Assembly (NCBI RefSeq): GCF_048551375.1
Contig: NZ_JBLYZJ010000010.1
Coordinates: forward strand, 25,183 to 89,182
Source of the DNA: Faucicola sp048551375
GTDB taxonomy: Bacteria > Pseudomonadota > Gammaproteobacteria > Pseudomonadales > Moraxellaceae
Length of the DNA stretch: 64,000 nucleotides
Reading direction: 5' to 3'
Part shown: positions 13,820 to 23,032 of the stretch, piece by piece
Numbering within the stretch: position 1 is the first letter of the stretch
Layout of the letters: every line of letters starts with the position of its first letter
The notes under the pieces: model-generated
The model's database searches: none
Told to the model about the DNA's origin: nothing
What the model saw: the letters and a program-made list of their open reading frames with translations, nothing else
Made by a program: the position numbers and the translations under genes

Positions 13820-16800
13820 CTATAGAATCACGCTTGAATTATCAACGATGGTAATATATTTGCTATCTAAGCTAAACGTACCCTCGATTTTTGCAAAATC
13901 AATCGCATCAGCAATACCTGTACCATCCGCATCATAAGATAGCATATGGGTTTGATTATCAAATTTCAAATAAGTTGAAATATCAGCTGTACTGGTTAAC
14001 TTGCTAAAGATAGATTTTGATAGCTCAATGATATCATTGTTAAAATCCGTAATCGTGTCAATCGTACCGTTGAAAGCGGTGTTAAATACAAAAGTATCTT
14101 TACCAGCACCACCGATAAAGGTATCTGCCCCTAGCCCACCAATCAATCGGTCATCACCCAATAGACCTGTTAGGGTATTGCCGATATTATTGGCTTGCAT
14201 GATATTATTGGCACTATTACCTGTGGCTGAAGTAGCGACTGCCCCAAGCAAAGCAATGTTTTCAAGATTCTCAGTTAAGCTAAAATTGGCCGTGCTATAG
14301 ATGGTATCTATGCCTTGGTTTGATAATTCTGTGAGCTGGTCATTGCTATTATCAACGATATAGGTATCGTTACCTTCACCACCCATCAGCTTGTCTGTCC
14401 CAGCACCACCATCAAGATAATCATCGCCAAGACCACCATTGATGGTGTCATTGCCTTCGCCACCATAAATGGTGTTATTTGCTTTATTACCTGTCAGTGT
14501 ATCATTGCCTTTACCACCGATAAGGTTTTCAATTTGTGTGCCATAACCAATAAATGCTTGACCGAATGTATAGGTGTTTTCGGTATGGGCCGCATTATAA
14601 AAGTCTAAGTCGGTGTAGGACTCAGTGTGTAATTTCTGATTTTGTACGGCAAACAGGTCTGACTTATTACCCACATAAATCCATGAACCCGGTGTTAAGT
14701 CAACATAGACATTTTGAGTTTCTTTGGAAGCATCAAAGGTATCTAAACCATTACCATCCCAAATATAGCGGTCGGCATCATCTTTAAACATATTGTATTC
14801 TTTAAAGGTATAGACATCATTGCCTGCACGTGCATTTTGATTAACACCCAATTGATAATGCAGATAAGCTAGGTCATACATACGGATATTTTCAAGTTTT
14901 TTAAAGGCTTGATCGTTAACTTCTGCACGGTAGCTCATATAGGTAAATTCAGATGTTTCTTCTTTATTCAATATACCTGTAAATGTGTCACTGGAGTGCG
15001 TCATGTTAAAAGTATGGGTTAGCTCATGCAATGCGGTGTACATCATTTCAGCTTTATCATTTGTTGCTGATAGGGCATTCCACCACATTGGACCACTATT
15101 ATAAGCGAATGCCAGTACACCTTCACCTGCCGTTAAATCAGCATAGAACAGGTTGGTATCAGCTTTGAGTGGGTCTGATACTTCAACAAATTTGATATTT
15201 AGGTAGCTTTCAAATTGAGCATAGGCATCTTTAATAACCTGTTTAACTACCTCTGGATGAGCGGTGACTGTACGGCTATCCACTTCACCTAAATCACTAT
15301 CTTGAATCGCTTTTGCACGGATACTGGCATTAGGGCTATTACGCAAGGTATTAAAATCGGTTGCGGTCGCAAAGTGGTATTTAATTTCATAAGGTGCATG
15401 CTCACCTGTACCTGCCCCCAGTGGAATATCGTAGACCGAAAGGTCATATCTGGATGGTTGAGGATAATTCTGACCACCATGACCTAAATCTTTGACAAAA
15501 TAGGTATCATTAATGGCTTGGTCTTGGTCATGCGAAGATTTAAATACCACGGGATCTTTTTCACTTGCGGTATAAAATTCATTATCTTGTACGGTAATGA
15601 CATTATTCTCGAGGTCTTTTGTGGTAAGGGTGGCGGTTATTTTTTCGTCTTTATCCAATTGTAAGTCACTTGTCTTCACCAACGTGCTAAATGTATTACC
15701 TGCCAATACTTTGGTTTGGTAAATAACACCATTGACATCAATTTTAATGATATCATCGACTTTGGCAGAGCCAGCGACTGTACCACTGATTTCAGACATG
15801 GCTTCTACCGCAGAAATCACATTATCTTGCCCATTCGACTTAATGTATGGGCTATTGAATGTCACGCTGGAGGCTTTCACATCCACCATACCTGTATTTA
15901 GGTCAAAATAAGGCTGTGGATTGCCTTCTGCATCGAGATACCAAGGTTCGGCTTTAAAGGCGAAGGAAATTTTTGCGGTATCCAATTTTTTCAATTCTTC
16001 CGCTGGGATGTCTAAACTAAATACCCCATTTCTCACGCCAACAGTGGTATAAAGTTGACCATTAACCATAACCTCCGCTTGACGAACCAACTTAACATTA
16101 TCACCACTTTGATATCTATCTTGGAAACTTGCTGTGCCTACGATATTGACCATTGGTGAGGCTTGAGAGGCATCAATGTTAAAATCCGTATCAATATTGG
16201 TAATGTTCACTTGTGCCACGACATCAGCGGATACATCATAATTAAGTGGTGTAGCTATCGCTGTGGCATTGTTTGCCCCAACGGTCTTGGCGGTTAAGTT
16301 ATAACCTGTGTTTTGAACAAGGTCGCTACCTTTGACAAGTGTCGTAAAACTACCATCAGCATTGACATTCGCTGTACCAATTTTGGTGTTATTCACCAAT
16401 AAATCAACGGTTTGCCCAGAGCTGAGTTTATCTGCACCTGCAACACTACCCGATACGCTGACCATGCCTTTGGCTTCATTCACGTTAATTAAATTATCGT
16501 TTGAAACTTTAAGTAAGGTAAGAGTTAGGTCAGTGGCTTTGGGTGGGGTAATATCAACGTTATGGGTATGGGTTGCTGTGCCTGTAGCGGTGTTTTGTGC
16601 GGTATCAGTGGTGGTAATAGAGGCTGTGATGTTTTTGTTTTCAGCCAATAGGGTTGAGGCAACTTCAACTGAGAAGATGCCATTGCTCACTGGGGCTTCT
16701 ATGATTTGTGTGCCGATGGTGAGTTTGACAATGTCACCATTATTGGCATGGCTGACTGTACCTGATACTGTTTGTGTGGCTTGTTTTGATTCATCAAAGT

Positions 16801-18175
16801 TGATGAGGTTGTCTGCGGTGATGGCATTGATGGTGATAACAGGTGTGTCAATAAGTGTGTCAACACTATACGATTCGGTGCTTTGGGCGGTGGCTATCTG
16901 ACCTGTACCGTCTTTGACAGTGGCGGTGGCAGTTATTGAGGCATTGCCTTGTGCAAACGCTAACGCTTTACCACTTACCACGGCTGACCATGTGTTGCCA
17001 TTCACTACGGCTGTTATGGTTGTGCCATTTATGTTTAGTACCACTTCTTTATTGGTCGCATTGTCTGAGGTACTAATCGTTCCTGTGAGGGTGATTTGAC
17101 CATCAGCTGTTGCTTTATTGACCGTGGCTATTGGGTCAATATCTACGGTTGCGGTTAGGGGTTTTAGTGTTGGTGTAGGCGTAGGTGTTGGCGTTGGCGT
17201 TGGTGTTGGCGTAGGCGTTGGCGTTGGCGTAGGCGTTGGCGTAGGCGTTGGCGTAGGCGTTGGCGTAGGCGTTGGCGTAGGTGCTGGCGTTGGCGTAGGT
17301 GTTGGCGTTGGCGTTGGCGTTGGCGTTGGCGTAGGCGTAGGCGTAGGCGTAGGCGTTGGCGTTGGCGTTGGCGTTGGCGTAGGCGTAGGCGTAGGCGTTG
17401 GCGTAGGCGTAGGCGTAGGCGTAGGCGTTGGCGTAGGCGTAGGCGTAGGCGTAGGCGTAGGCGTAGGCGTTGGCGTAGGCGTTGGCGTAGGCGTAGGCGT
17501 AGGCGTAGGCGTTGGTGTTGGTGTTGGCGTAGGCGTAGGCGTAGGCGTTGGCGTTGGCGTTGGCGTTGGTGTTGGCGTAGGCGTTGGCGTAGGCGTTGGC
17601 GTTGGCGTTGGCGTTGGCGTAGGTGTTGGCGTAGGTGTTGGCGTAGGCGTAGGCGTAGGCGTAGGCGTTGGCGTAGGCGTTGGCGTAGGCGTTGGCGTTG
17701 GCGTAGGCGTTGGCGTAGGTGTTGGCGTTACATCAGCAGTATCACGATTATTCGCCACGAATAGCCCACCGACACCAATCAATCCCAACGTAGTCCCCAA
17801 TTTTGACATAGCCAACGAACTACCCACTTTATCTACACCTTGGTTAAGGGTATACCATGGAGCAACTGTATGCTCTGGATTAGAGGTGATAAAAGTGCTA
17901 TGCGTTTGACTTAATAAGGCACTATCTTCGATAGGATAATATGAGTAATAACTTTCTAGAATAACATTTGGTACATCAGTGATATTTTGTTCATCAAAAA
18001 TATATAAATCATCCGCCACTTTTTTGGTACGTGGTTTTTGGATTAACTCACCCTTTTCATTGGTTAACTGATATTGGGTGTTAAGCTCTGCCAAAATTTT
18101 GGTGGTTTTGCTTTGTGTTAAAGAAAATTTCTGTTGGTTTTTTGCATTGTTAATAATCAAGGTTGAATTTGACAT
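13820..18175 (-). CDS. Serralysin-like RTX metalloprotease with long Thr-Pro tract
   Basis: This is a 1451-aa probable type I-secreted protein. Residues 1-149 are a non-secretory N-terminus resembling the BapA-prefix type. Residues 150-336 are almost pure Thr-Pro repeats. Then come several Ig-like bacterial domains (about 340-830). Next is a metzincin protease domain with HELTHTFNMTH (His1050, Glu1051, His1054, His1060) and a Met-turn-like YMSYR. RTX repeats such as GGKGNDTLTG and GGEGNDTINGG follow at about 1215-1280, then GGLGADTFIGGAGKDTFVF near 1340-1365. The HExxHxxGxxH Gly is Asn here. It is divergent from tonB, with a Fur-like box between. No secretion ABC genes are adjacent. Confidence 0.86.
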   Translation of the reverse strand: MSNSTLIINNAKNQQKFSLTQSKTTKILAELNTQYQLTNEKGELIQKPRTKKVADDLYIFDEQNITDVPNVILESYYSYYPIEDSALLSQTHSTFITSNPEHTVAPWYTLNQGVDKVGSSLAMSKLGTTLGLIGVGGLFVANNRDTADVTPTPTPTPTPTPTPTPTPTPTPTPTPTPTPTPTPTPTPTPTPTPTPTPTPTPTPTPTPTPTPTPTPTPTPTPTPTPTPTPTPTPTPTPTPTPTPTPTPTPTPTPTPTPTPTPTPTPTPTPTPTPTPTPTPTPTPTPTPTPTPTPTPTPAPTPTPTPTPTPTPTPTPTPTPTPTPTPTPTPTPTPTPTLKPLTATVDIDPIATVNKATADGQITLTGTISTSDNATNKEVVLNINGTTITAVVNGNTWSAVVSGKALAFAQGNASITATATVKDGTGQIATAQSTESYSVDTLIDTPVITINAITADNLINFDESKQATQTVSGTVSHANNGDIVKLTIGTQIIEAPVSNGIFSVEVASTLLAENKNITASITTTDTAQNTATGTATHTHNVDITPPKATDLTLTLLKVSNDNLINVNEAKGMVSVSGSVAGADKLSSGQTVDLLVNNTKIGTANVNADGSFTTLVKGSDLVQNTGYNLTAKTVGANNATAIATPLNYDVSADVVAQVNITNIDTDFNIDASQASPMVNIVGTASFQDRYQSGDNVKLVRQAEVMVNGQLYTTVGVRNGVFSLDIPAEELKKLDTAKISFAFKAEPWYLDAEGNPQPYFDLNTGMVDVKASSVTFNSPYIKSNGQDNVISAVEAMSEISGTVAGSAKVDDIIKIDVNGVIYQTKVLAGNTFSTLVKTSDLQLDKDEKITATLTTKDLENNVITVQDNEFYTASEKDPVVFKSSHDQDQAINDTYFVKDLGHGGQNYPQPSRYDLSVYDIPLGAGTGEHAPYEIKYHFATATDFNTLRNSPNASIRAKAIQDSDLGEVDSRTVTAHPEVVKQVIKDAYAQFESYLNIKFVEVSDPLKADTNLFYADLTAGEGVLAFAYNSGPMWWNALSATNDKAEMMYTALHELTHTFNMTHSSDTFTGILNKEETSEFTYMSYRAEVNDQAFKKLENIRMYDLAYLHYQLGVNQNARAGNDVYTFKEYNMFKDDADRYIWDGNGLDTFDASKETQNVYVDLTPGSWIYVGNKSDLFAVQNQKLHTESYTDLDFYNAAHTENTYTFGQAFIGYGTQIENLIGGKGNDTLTGNKANNTIYGGEGNDTINGGLGDDYLDGGAGTDKLMGGEGNDTYIVDNSNDQLTELSNQGIDTIYSTANFSLTENLENIALLGAVATSATGNSANNIMQANNIGNTLTGLLGDDRLIGGLGADTFIGGAGKDTFVFNTAFNGTIDTITDFNNDIIELSKSIFSKLTSTADISTYLKFDNQTHMLSYDADGTGIADAIDFAKIEGTFSLDSKYITIVDNSSVIL
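17168..17728 (-). repeat. 6-bp tandem repeat encoding (Thr-Pro)n
   Basis: About 93 copies of a 6-bp unit (plus strand GGCGTA or GGCGTT, with some GGTGTT) encode a 187-residue Thr-Pro tract. One unit reads Ala-Pro. Synonymous variants occur in runs, which suggests growth by local duplication. Changes by whole units keep the frame, so copy number changes would alter stalk length without switching the gene off. Confidence 0.97.
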
Positions 18176-18284
18176 ATTCTTTCCCTATTGTTGGTTTATT
18201 ATCAATTTTTAATTATATCAACACATTGAATGTATAGAAAACGTAAGTTTATTTTATATACCCAATTAAATGTATTTTTTGATT

Positions 18285-18303
18285 GATAATAATTCTCATT
18301 TAC
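18285..18303. promoter_or_regulatory. Fur-box-like site between the RTX protease and tonB genes
   Basis: GATAATAATTCTCATTTAC matches 14 of 19 positions of the Fur-box consensus. It is centred about 70 bp before the tonB ATG and about 115 bp before the divergent RTX gene. Iron repression of tonB-exbB-exbD is common, so the site is plausible; control of the protease is inference. Confidence 0.55.
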
Positions 18304-18363
18304 ATTAATATACAGTTTTGATTTTTTAGTTATTATTTTTGCTTGTTTTTTGGTAGTAATCCG

Positions 18364-19434
18364 ATGAAAAACCCACAACAAACCGTTCTCATCGCAAGCT
18401 CAGTGCTAGCACTGCACGCTATGGCAGGCTATGGGTTAATGACCATGAAGGCAACCCCCATCAAGCCACTCACCATCACGCCACCGCTTGAGATTCGTTT
18501 TGAACAAATCACACCAAAACCAATTGAACCGCCCAAACCCCTAGCCGAAAACCAACCCACACCCATCACCAAACCTATGGCAAAGCCCATTATTAAGGAA
18601 ACGCTGGCAACGCCTGTCGAGCCAACACCACCAAAACCGACCAAACAAACCACCAAACCTATGGTTGAGGATAATCCGCCTGCCCCTGCCAAACCTGTGG
18701 CAAAAGTAACAAAGATAGACAAAGTAGAAACCCCAACACCGATTAACAAAGTCGAAACGGTGGCAAAAATCAACCCTACCACACCAACCAATGAGCCACC
18801 CCCACCGATTATTAGCAGTCAGGCTAAAAAACAAGCAACTGACACACAAGCAGAACAGGCTCGGCTTCAAGAACAACAACTAAAAGAACAACGACTTCAA
18901 GCAGAAAAGCTAAAACAAGCCCAACTTGAACAACAACAAGCCGAACAAGCAAAAGCTGAACGTGAAAAATTGGCTCGTCAACAAGCCGAAGCAGAAAAAC
19001 TGGCTGAAAAACAACGTGCTGACCAAGAAAGACAGGAAGCACAGGCACGTGAGCAACAAAGAATCGCTCGTGAAAAAGCAGAAGCTGATAAAGCCAACCA
19101 ACAACGTGCCGAACATGAAGCCCAGCAAAACAACCAACCTGTCAAATTTGGGAATGGTGATGCACAATGGCGAGTCCATCCCAATACACAATTCTCTGGC
19201 AACATTGGTGAGATGATTATTGAGGAAAATCTTAGTAGTGTGGGTGTGGCTTTGTCTGTCAATGCCAAAGGCAATGTAACCGAAGTCACCATTACACGCT
19301 CCTCAGGCAATACCAAGGTAGATAATGCCATACGTCAACGCCTATATTCAGCGAAACTTACCCCCTTTATGCGAAATGGCATTGCCGTACCAGGTAAAGG
19401 CAATTTGAATATTAAACTTCGAGCAACAACCTAA
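18364..19434 (+). CDS. tonB: TonB energy transducer
   Basis: This is a 356-aa TonB-family protein. An N-terminal membrane anchor lies at about residues 6-24. A Pro/Lys-rich periplasmic linker follows (residues 35-155), then a long Gln/Glu/Ala-rich coiled-coil stretch of TolA type (about 160-255), and a C-terminal TonB domain with VALSVNAKGNVTEVTITRSS and IKLRATT at the end. TolA-like coiled coil plus TonB C-domain is typical of Moraxellaceae. I start it at the ATG at 18364 because the upstream in-frame start is a TTG. With exbB and exbD it would energise TonB-dependent iron or haem receptors. A Fur-like box lies upstream. Confidence 0.9.
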   Translation: MKNPQQTVLIASSVLALHAMAGYGLMTMKATPIKPLTITPPLEIRFEQITPKPIEPPKPLAENQPTPITKPMAKPIIKETLATPVEPTPPKPTKQTTKPMVEDNPPAPAKPVAKVTKIDKVETPTPINKVETVAKINPTTPTNEPPPPIISSQAKKQATDTQAEQARLQEQQLKEQRLQAEKLKQAQLEQQQAEQAKAEREKLARQQAEAEKLAEKQRADQERQEAQAREQQRIAREKAEADKANQQRAEHEAQQNNQPVKFGNGDAQWRVHPNTQFSGNIGEMIIEENLSSVGVALSVNAKGNVTEVTITRSSGNTKVDNAIRQRLYSAKLTPFMRNGIAVPGKGNLNIKLRATT

Positions 19435-19465
19435 TAAAATTTGAATTTTGAATAAAGAGAACCTT

Positions 19466-20194
19466 ATGGATTTTGCAAACTACTGGCAATACACTGACCT
19501 TGTCACCAAGGTATTATTTTTTATCCTTATCGGCTTATCGCTACTGTCTTGGGTAGTCGGCATCACACGGCTTATCAATAGCCAAAAACTTGCCAAAACC
19601 ATCCAACAAGATTTGCGTCAAGCCATCACTACCGAACAAAGCCAAATCGGCGACCAACCTGCCGAGTTACGTAAATCTGCCATCGAACAGTATTTACTCA
19701 AACACCTTAATCAATACCGTTTTGATAGCGAAAAAGGTTTGAGTGTACTGGGAACGACTGCCTCAATTGCCCCTTTTGTTGGGTTATTTGGGACGGTATG
19801 GGGGATTTTTCATGCGTTGCACCGTATCGGTCAATCTGGACAAGCAGGGCTTGGACAAGTGGCAGGGCCTGTGGGTGAAGCCTTGATTATGACTGGTTTG
19901 GGGCTAGCAGTGGCAATTCCTGCGGTGGTATTTTACAACCTTGCCGTACGTCTAAACCGTAAAGCCTTACACCTTGGCAATGACACCGCTCATGCGTTAT
20001 TAGCCCAAGCGATTGTGCGACCATCAGTATCAGCATCAACAACCGCACCACACCCTCAATCAACGCATTTATCAGCGAATGGACAAACCTCTTTGACCCC
20101 AAAATCCGCCCACACGCCAGCCCATGCACAGCCAAGTGGACACCTCAAAAACACCCAATCAACAGGAGGCGAGTATGGCGTTTCAATTGGGTAA
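19466..20194 (+). CDS. exbB: ExbB/TolQ-family proton channel subunit
   Basis: This is a 242-aa MotA/TolQ/ExbB protein with membrane helices near residues 15-35, 105-130 and 140-165. GLSVLGTTASIAPFVGLFGT and GEALIMTGLGLAVAIPAVVF are hallmark segments. The C-terminus carries an added Ser/Thr/Pro/His-rich tail (about 45 residues) whose coding region overlaps the start of exbD by 20 bases. The ATG at 19466 is used; the longer frame begins with TTG. It forms the proton-driven motor with ExbD for TonB. Confidence 0.92.
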   Translation: MDFANYWQYTDLVTKVLFFILIGLSLLSWVVGITRLINSQKLAKTIQQDLRQAITTEQSQIGDQPAELRKSAIEQYLLKHLNQYRFDSEKGLSVLGTTASIAPFVGLFGTVWGIFHALHRIGQSGQAGLGQVAGPVGEALIMTGLGLAVAIPAVVFYNLAVRLNRKALHLGNDTAHALLAQAIVRPSVSASTTAPHPQSTHLSANGQTSLTPKSAHTPAHAQPSGHLKNTQSTGGEYGVSIG

Positions 20195-20615
20195 TGAAGA
20201 AGCACAGGGGATGAATGAAATTAATCTGATACCTTTGATTGATATCATGTTGGTATTGATGATTATTTTTTTGGTCACTGCCACGGTACTCAATCCGACC
20301 GTGCCGTTAAGCTTGCCCAAAACCTCGGCACAGGTCAATGAAGCACCACCTAACATCATTCAAATTAGCATTGATAAAAATGCCCAAATCTTTTGGGATA
20401 AACAGCCTATCGACCTTGCCACCCTCAAAACTCGCTTTGCCGAACAAGCACAACAGCAGGCGAAACAACAGGCAAATTCTGCCGATACGCCCACCATCCA
20501 ACTACGTGCCGATAAAGACAGTCGCTATGACACCATTGCCCAAGTATTAGCCACGGCAAGCGAATATCAACTGACAAAAATCGCCTTTGTCAGTGATACG
20601 GCAAGCTCTAACTAA
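20175..20615 (+). CDS. exbD: ExbD/TolR-family subunit
   Basis: This is a 146-aa single-helix inner-membrane protein. EINLIPLIDIMLVLMIIFLV holds the conserved membrane Asp (residue 24) needed for proton flow, and the rest is a periplasmic domain. AGGAGG lies five bases before the ATG, inside the end of exbB, so translation is coupled. It completes the tonB operon. Downstream are repeats and a strong hairpin at 20908. Confidence 0.92.
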   Translation: MAFQLGNEEAQGMNEINLIPLIDIMLVLMIIFLVTATVLNPTVPLSLPKTSAQVNEAPPNIIQISIDKNAQIFWDKQPIDLATLKTRFAEQAQQQAKQQANSADTPTIQLRADKDSRYDTIAQVLATASEYQLTKIAFVSDTASSN

Positions 20616-20681
20616 CCTGAGTTCGATATAACAAATGCCATTATTATTGATAAACCCATGATTTTTAAAATAATTTAAATT

Positions 20682-20747
20682 CGTAAGGTGCGTTTTACGC
20701 ACCATTCAAAATCAATATCTTCAATAGGTGCGTATGACGCACCTTAC
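20682..20747. repeat. Two-hairpin palindromic repeat, family B
   Basis: CGTAAGGTGCGTTTTACGC and GGTGCGTATGACGCACC are joined by about 30 AT-rich bases. The whole is bounded by GTAAGG/CCTTAC. It matches the copies at 8443 and 27410 along its length, including the ACCATTC after the first hairpin. Confidence 0.88.
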
Positions 20748-20772
20748 CTTTAACAGCTTAATTTCAGAAAAT

Positions 20773-20797
20773 TGTAGGGGCGTATTGCATACGCCCA
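20773..20797. repeat. Palindromic repeat, family A
   Basis: TGTAGGGGCGTATTGCATAC followed by GCCCA. It lies 26 bp after the family B element in the exbD-nucleotidase interval. Confidence 0.85.
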
Positions 20798-20868
20798 ATA
20801 TTTGAAATCTCAAAATGGTACGTAAGACCTTTAGCAATCTTACACAAGTATTACTTGAATTTTTAAAT

Positions 20869-20948
20869 AATAATGATAATTATTATCAATTGTGTTATAC
20901 TGGTATCAACGAATGACAGTTTCTAGTACTTTCTGTCATTCGTTTTTT
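20869..20948 (+). promoter_or_regulatory. Strong Fur box, promoter-like TATACT and terminator hairpin
   Basis: AATAATGATAATTATTATC (20869-20887) matches 17 of 19 Fur-box positions, the best in the window. TATACT follows at 20896-20901. A perfect 12-bp stem AACGAATGACAG/CTGTCATTCGTT (20908-20944) with six T residues comes next. The site lies between the convergent ends of exbD and the nucleotidase gene. The hairpin surely ends exbD transcription. The Fur box may control a very short RNA rightwards, or leftwards from TTGATA/GATAAT on the minus strand (16-bp spacing). It may also be the relic of a lost iron-regulated gene. Confidence 0.6.
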
Positions 20949-20982
20949 ATTGCATCACGCAATTGCACCCCGAGTTTCTAGC

Positions 20983-21996
20983 TCAACTTTTACTCACCTC
21001 AACAAGATTTTCTTTTTCAACAGGTTTATACAAAGCCGATTCTGATTTATACGGCACAAGCCCAGACGGTACAACGCCTTTGGCAGAGTCATAATTTTTA
21101 ATCGAATCATCAAAGAAAATATGTGGAGCAAAGGTCTGCAACACATGACTTTTATCCAGTCCGCCCAAGAAAAATGCCAAATCCACATTCACGCCCCACG
21201 CTCGCAAGGTTTTAATCGCTCGCAAATCGGCAGGGGCATTGCGTGCAGTGACAAGGGCAATCTGAATCGGTGGATTATCCAACACCGTGGGCAAGCGTTT
21301 TTGTAATTTCGATAGCTTAATCAAAAAGTCGGCATATGGGCCTTTTTGCATGGGCGTATCGCTAAATTTGGCTTCATAATCATGGAAAGCTTTTAGCCCT
21401 TTGGTTTGCGACAATAATTCGCCTTGTTCATCAAACAGCACCGCATCGCCATCAAAGGCAATGCGAAGCTGTTCGGTATCTAGCTCTTTCATATCCACAG
21501 GCGGTGCGTCCAAAATCGCACAGGCACAAACGCCTTTATCCGTGACGCTTTGGGCATCGGCATGATTGGTGGTCAAAAATAAATCCACCTTAAAATCTTC
21601 CACATAATCCGCCACTGGCTCACCTGAGGTAAATGCCGAACGGCTGATGGGAATGCCATGTGTGCGTAACGCATTTAGCACTTGAATGCCTGTGTCTGGG
21701 CTACTTTTTGACATAATCACCACCTCGACCAACGGTGAAATGGTCTTTTTATCCGCCTCACTGGGATGGTGCGGTTGGTAGCGATTGAGGTTTAGCAATG
21801 CTCGAATCAGCGGATAGCCTGTGCCTGTATTGAGGGGTAGGTTTTCTCGCTCGTACATATAACTGCGAAATCGCTCAATGGCGGTATCTGGGTCGTCCAA
21901 AATCAGTTGTTGAAAATGCTGTTCTGCGTCCGTCAAATCAAATAAGGCGGTGGCAGAAATTGCCACAATGAGGGTATTGGATAGGTCGATTGCCAT
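20983..21996 (-). CDS. Cytosolic 5'-nucleotidase family protein
   Basis: This is a 337-aa protein of the 5-nucleotidase family (PF06189 type). The segments RSYMYERENLPLNTGTGYPL, VEVVIMSKSSPDTGIQVLNA, RIAFDGDAVLFDEQGE and FLGGLDKSHVL are family signatures. The family dephosphorylates nucleoside 5'-monophosphates in the cytoplasm. It stands alone on the minus strand, convergent with exbD. ATG at 21996. Confidence 0.88.
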   Translation of the reverse strand: MAIDLSNTLIVAISATALFDLTDAEQHFQQLILDDPDTAIERFRSYMYERENLPLNTGTGYPLIRALLNLNRYQPHHPSEADKKTISPLVEVVIMSKSSPDTGIQVLNALRTHGIPISRSAFTSGEPVADYVEDFKVDLFLTTNHADAQSVTDKGVCACAILDAPPVDMKELDTEQLRIAFDGDAVLFDEQGELLSQTKGLKAFHDYEAKFSDTPMQKGPYADFLIKLSKLQKRLPTVLDNPPIQIALVTARNAPADLRAIKTLRAWGVNVDLAFFLGGLDKSHVLQTFAPHIFFDDSIKNYDSAKGVVPSGLVPYKSESALYKPVEKENLVEVSKS

Positions 21997-22084
21997 AACA
22001 TCACTTGCTCGGTTAAAATATTAAACATAGCCTAATTTTGTTTACAAGACTATAGGATTTTTGCAATTTTAGACGCTGTATTTA

Positions 22085-23011
22085 TCACGTTTTTGCATTA
22101 TTTTTGGCTGGCATCGCATTTGCCAAAGTTGCAAATAATATCAAGCCCATGCCCACATATTGTGTGGCGTTCAAATTTTGATGTAATAACACTATGGATA
22201 ATACAATCGCCGTAAATGGCTCAAATACGGTAAATACCGATACTTTGGTGGCAGGTAGTTTGTGCAACGCTGACATATATAAAAAAAACGGAATAATCGT
22301 ACCGAGAAAGGTCAGCCCCAACACCCACAGCCATGTTTTGATGGGCATATTTAATAACATGGCATAGGTGTGATAGGTTTTTGGTAAACATAATAACACC
22401 ATCGCACTAATCATCACTGAGCTAAAAAATACCAAATTCGATGGATAATTTTTGTGCATCATCTTTTTGCCCAAAATACCAAACAACGAATAAAATAGCC
22501 CTGCCAACAATCCAAATACAATGCCCCAATTAAATTTAACGGTATTCCCCATCATGGTGAGCATCACGCCCAATACCGCCACCACCGCCAAAATCAATGC
22601 CTTGGTGGTGATTTGCTCTTTTAACAACACATACGCCAAACCCAAACTAAACACAGGGGCCATATACAGCAAAGACACCGCTATCCCTGCCCCCACATAA
22701 TTCACCGCCATAAAATAGCTGAGGGTCATCCCCAACACACCGACCAATGACTGCACCGCCATTTGGATAATTTCGACAGGGGTTAATTGCTTGAGTGTTG
22801 ACCACAATGACGGCAATAAACTCAATAAAATCACTGCCGAAGTCACAATCCGCAGTATCGCAATTTGCACACTATCAAAGCCCAATTGGTGCAAATAAGT
22901 GGTAAATATCCCTAACGTTCCCCAACTGATTGAGGCAACAATCACCTGTAAACTACCGATGAGGGCAAGGCTGGATGAATGAGAAATTTCTGAACTAGAC
23001 AAACGTAACAC
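22085..23011 (-). CDS. EamA-domain DMT-superfamily transporter
   Basis: This is a 308-aa protein with ten membrane helices and two EamA repeats (about residues 18-150 and 165-300). SWGTLGIFTTYLHQLGFDSV and AILRIVTSAVILL are typical of the first repeat; VFTVFEPFTAIVLSIVLLHQ is typical of the second. It probably exports or imports small metabolites or amino acids. The frame opens with GTG next to AGGAA; a TTG three codons on (23002) would have better spacing. It starts 21 bp after tgpA and probably belongs to that operon. Confidence 0.85.
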   Translation of the reverse strand: MLRLSSSEISHSSSLALIGSLQVIVASISWGTLGIFTTYLHQLGFDSVQIAILRIVTSAVILLSLLPSLWSTLKQLTPVEIIQMAVQSLVGVLGMTLSYFMAVNYVGAGIAVSLLYMAPVFSLGLAYVLLKEQITTKALILAVVAVLGVMLTMMGNTVKFNWGIVFGLLAGLFYSLFGILGKKMMHKNYPSNLVFFSSVMISAMVLLCLPKTYHTYAMLLNMPIKTWLWVLGLTFLGTIIPFFLYMSALHKLPATKVSVFTVFEPFTAIVLSIVLLHQNLNATQYVGMGLILFATLANAMPAKNNAKT

Positions 23012-23032
23012 TTCCTATTATTAACACTAAAC

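Noticed and set aside
16332..16901. A 189-codon plus-strand frame
   Set aside because: It lies opposite the Ig-like domains of the RTX protein, which has convincing domain content. It is a shadow frame with no family features.
17168..17728. A CRISPR-like repeat array
   Set aside because: Units are 6 bp with no spacers, and they encode protein. No cas genes are present.
17118..17909. A long plus-strand frame encoding (Gly-Val)n
   Set aside because: It is the complement of the Thr-Pro tract of the RTX gene. The hexamer repeat keeps several frames open; there is no ribosome binding site, and flanking sequence codes on the minus strand.
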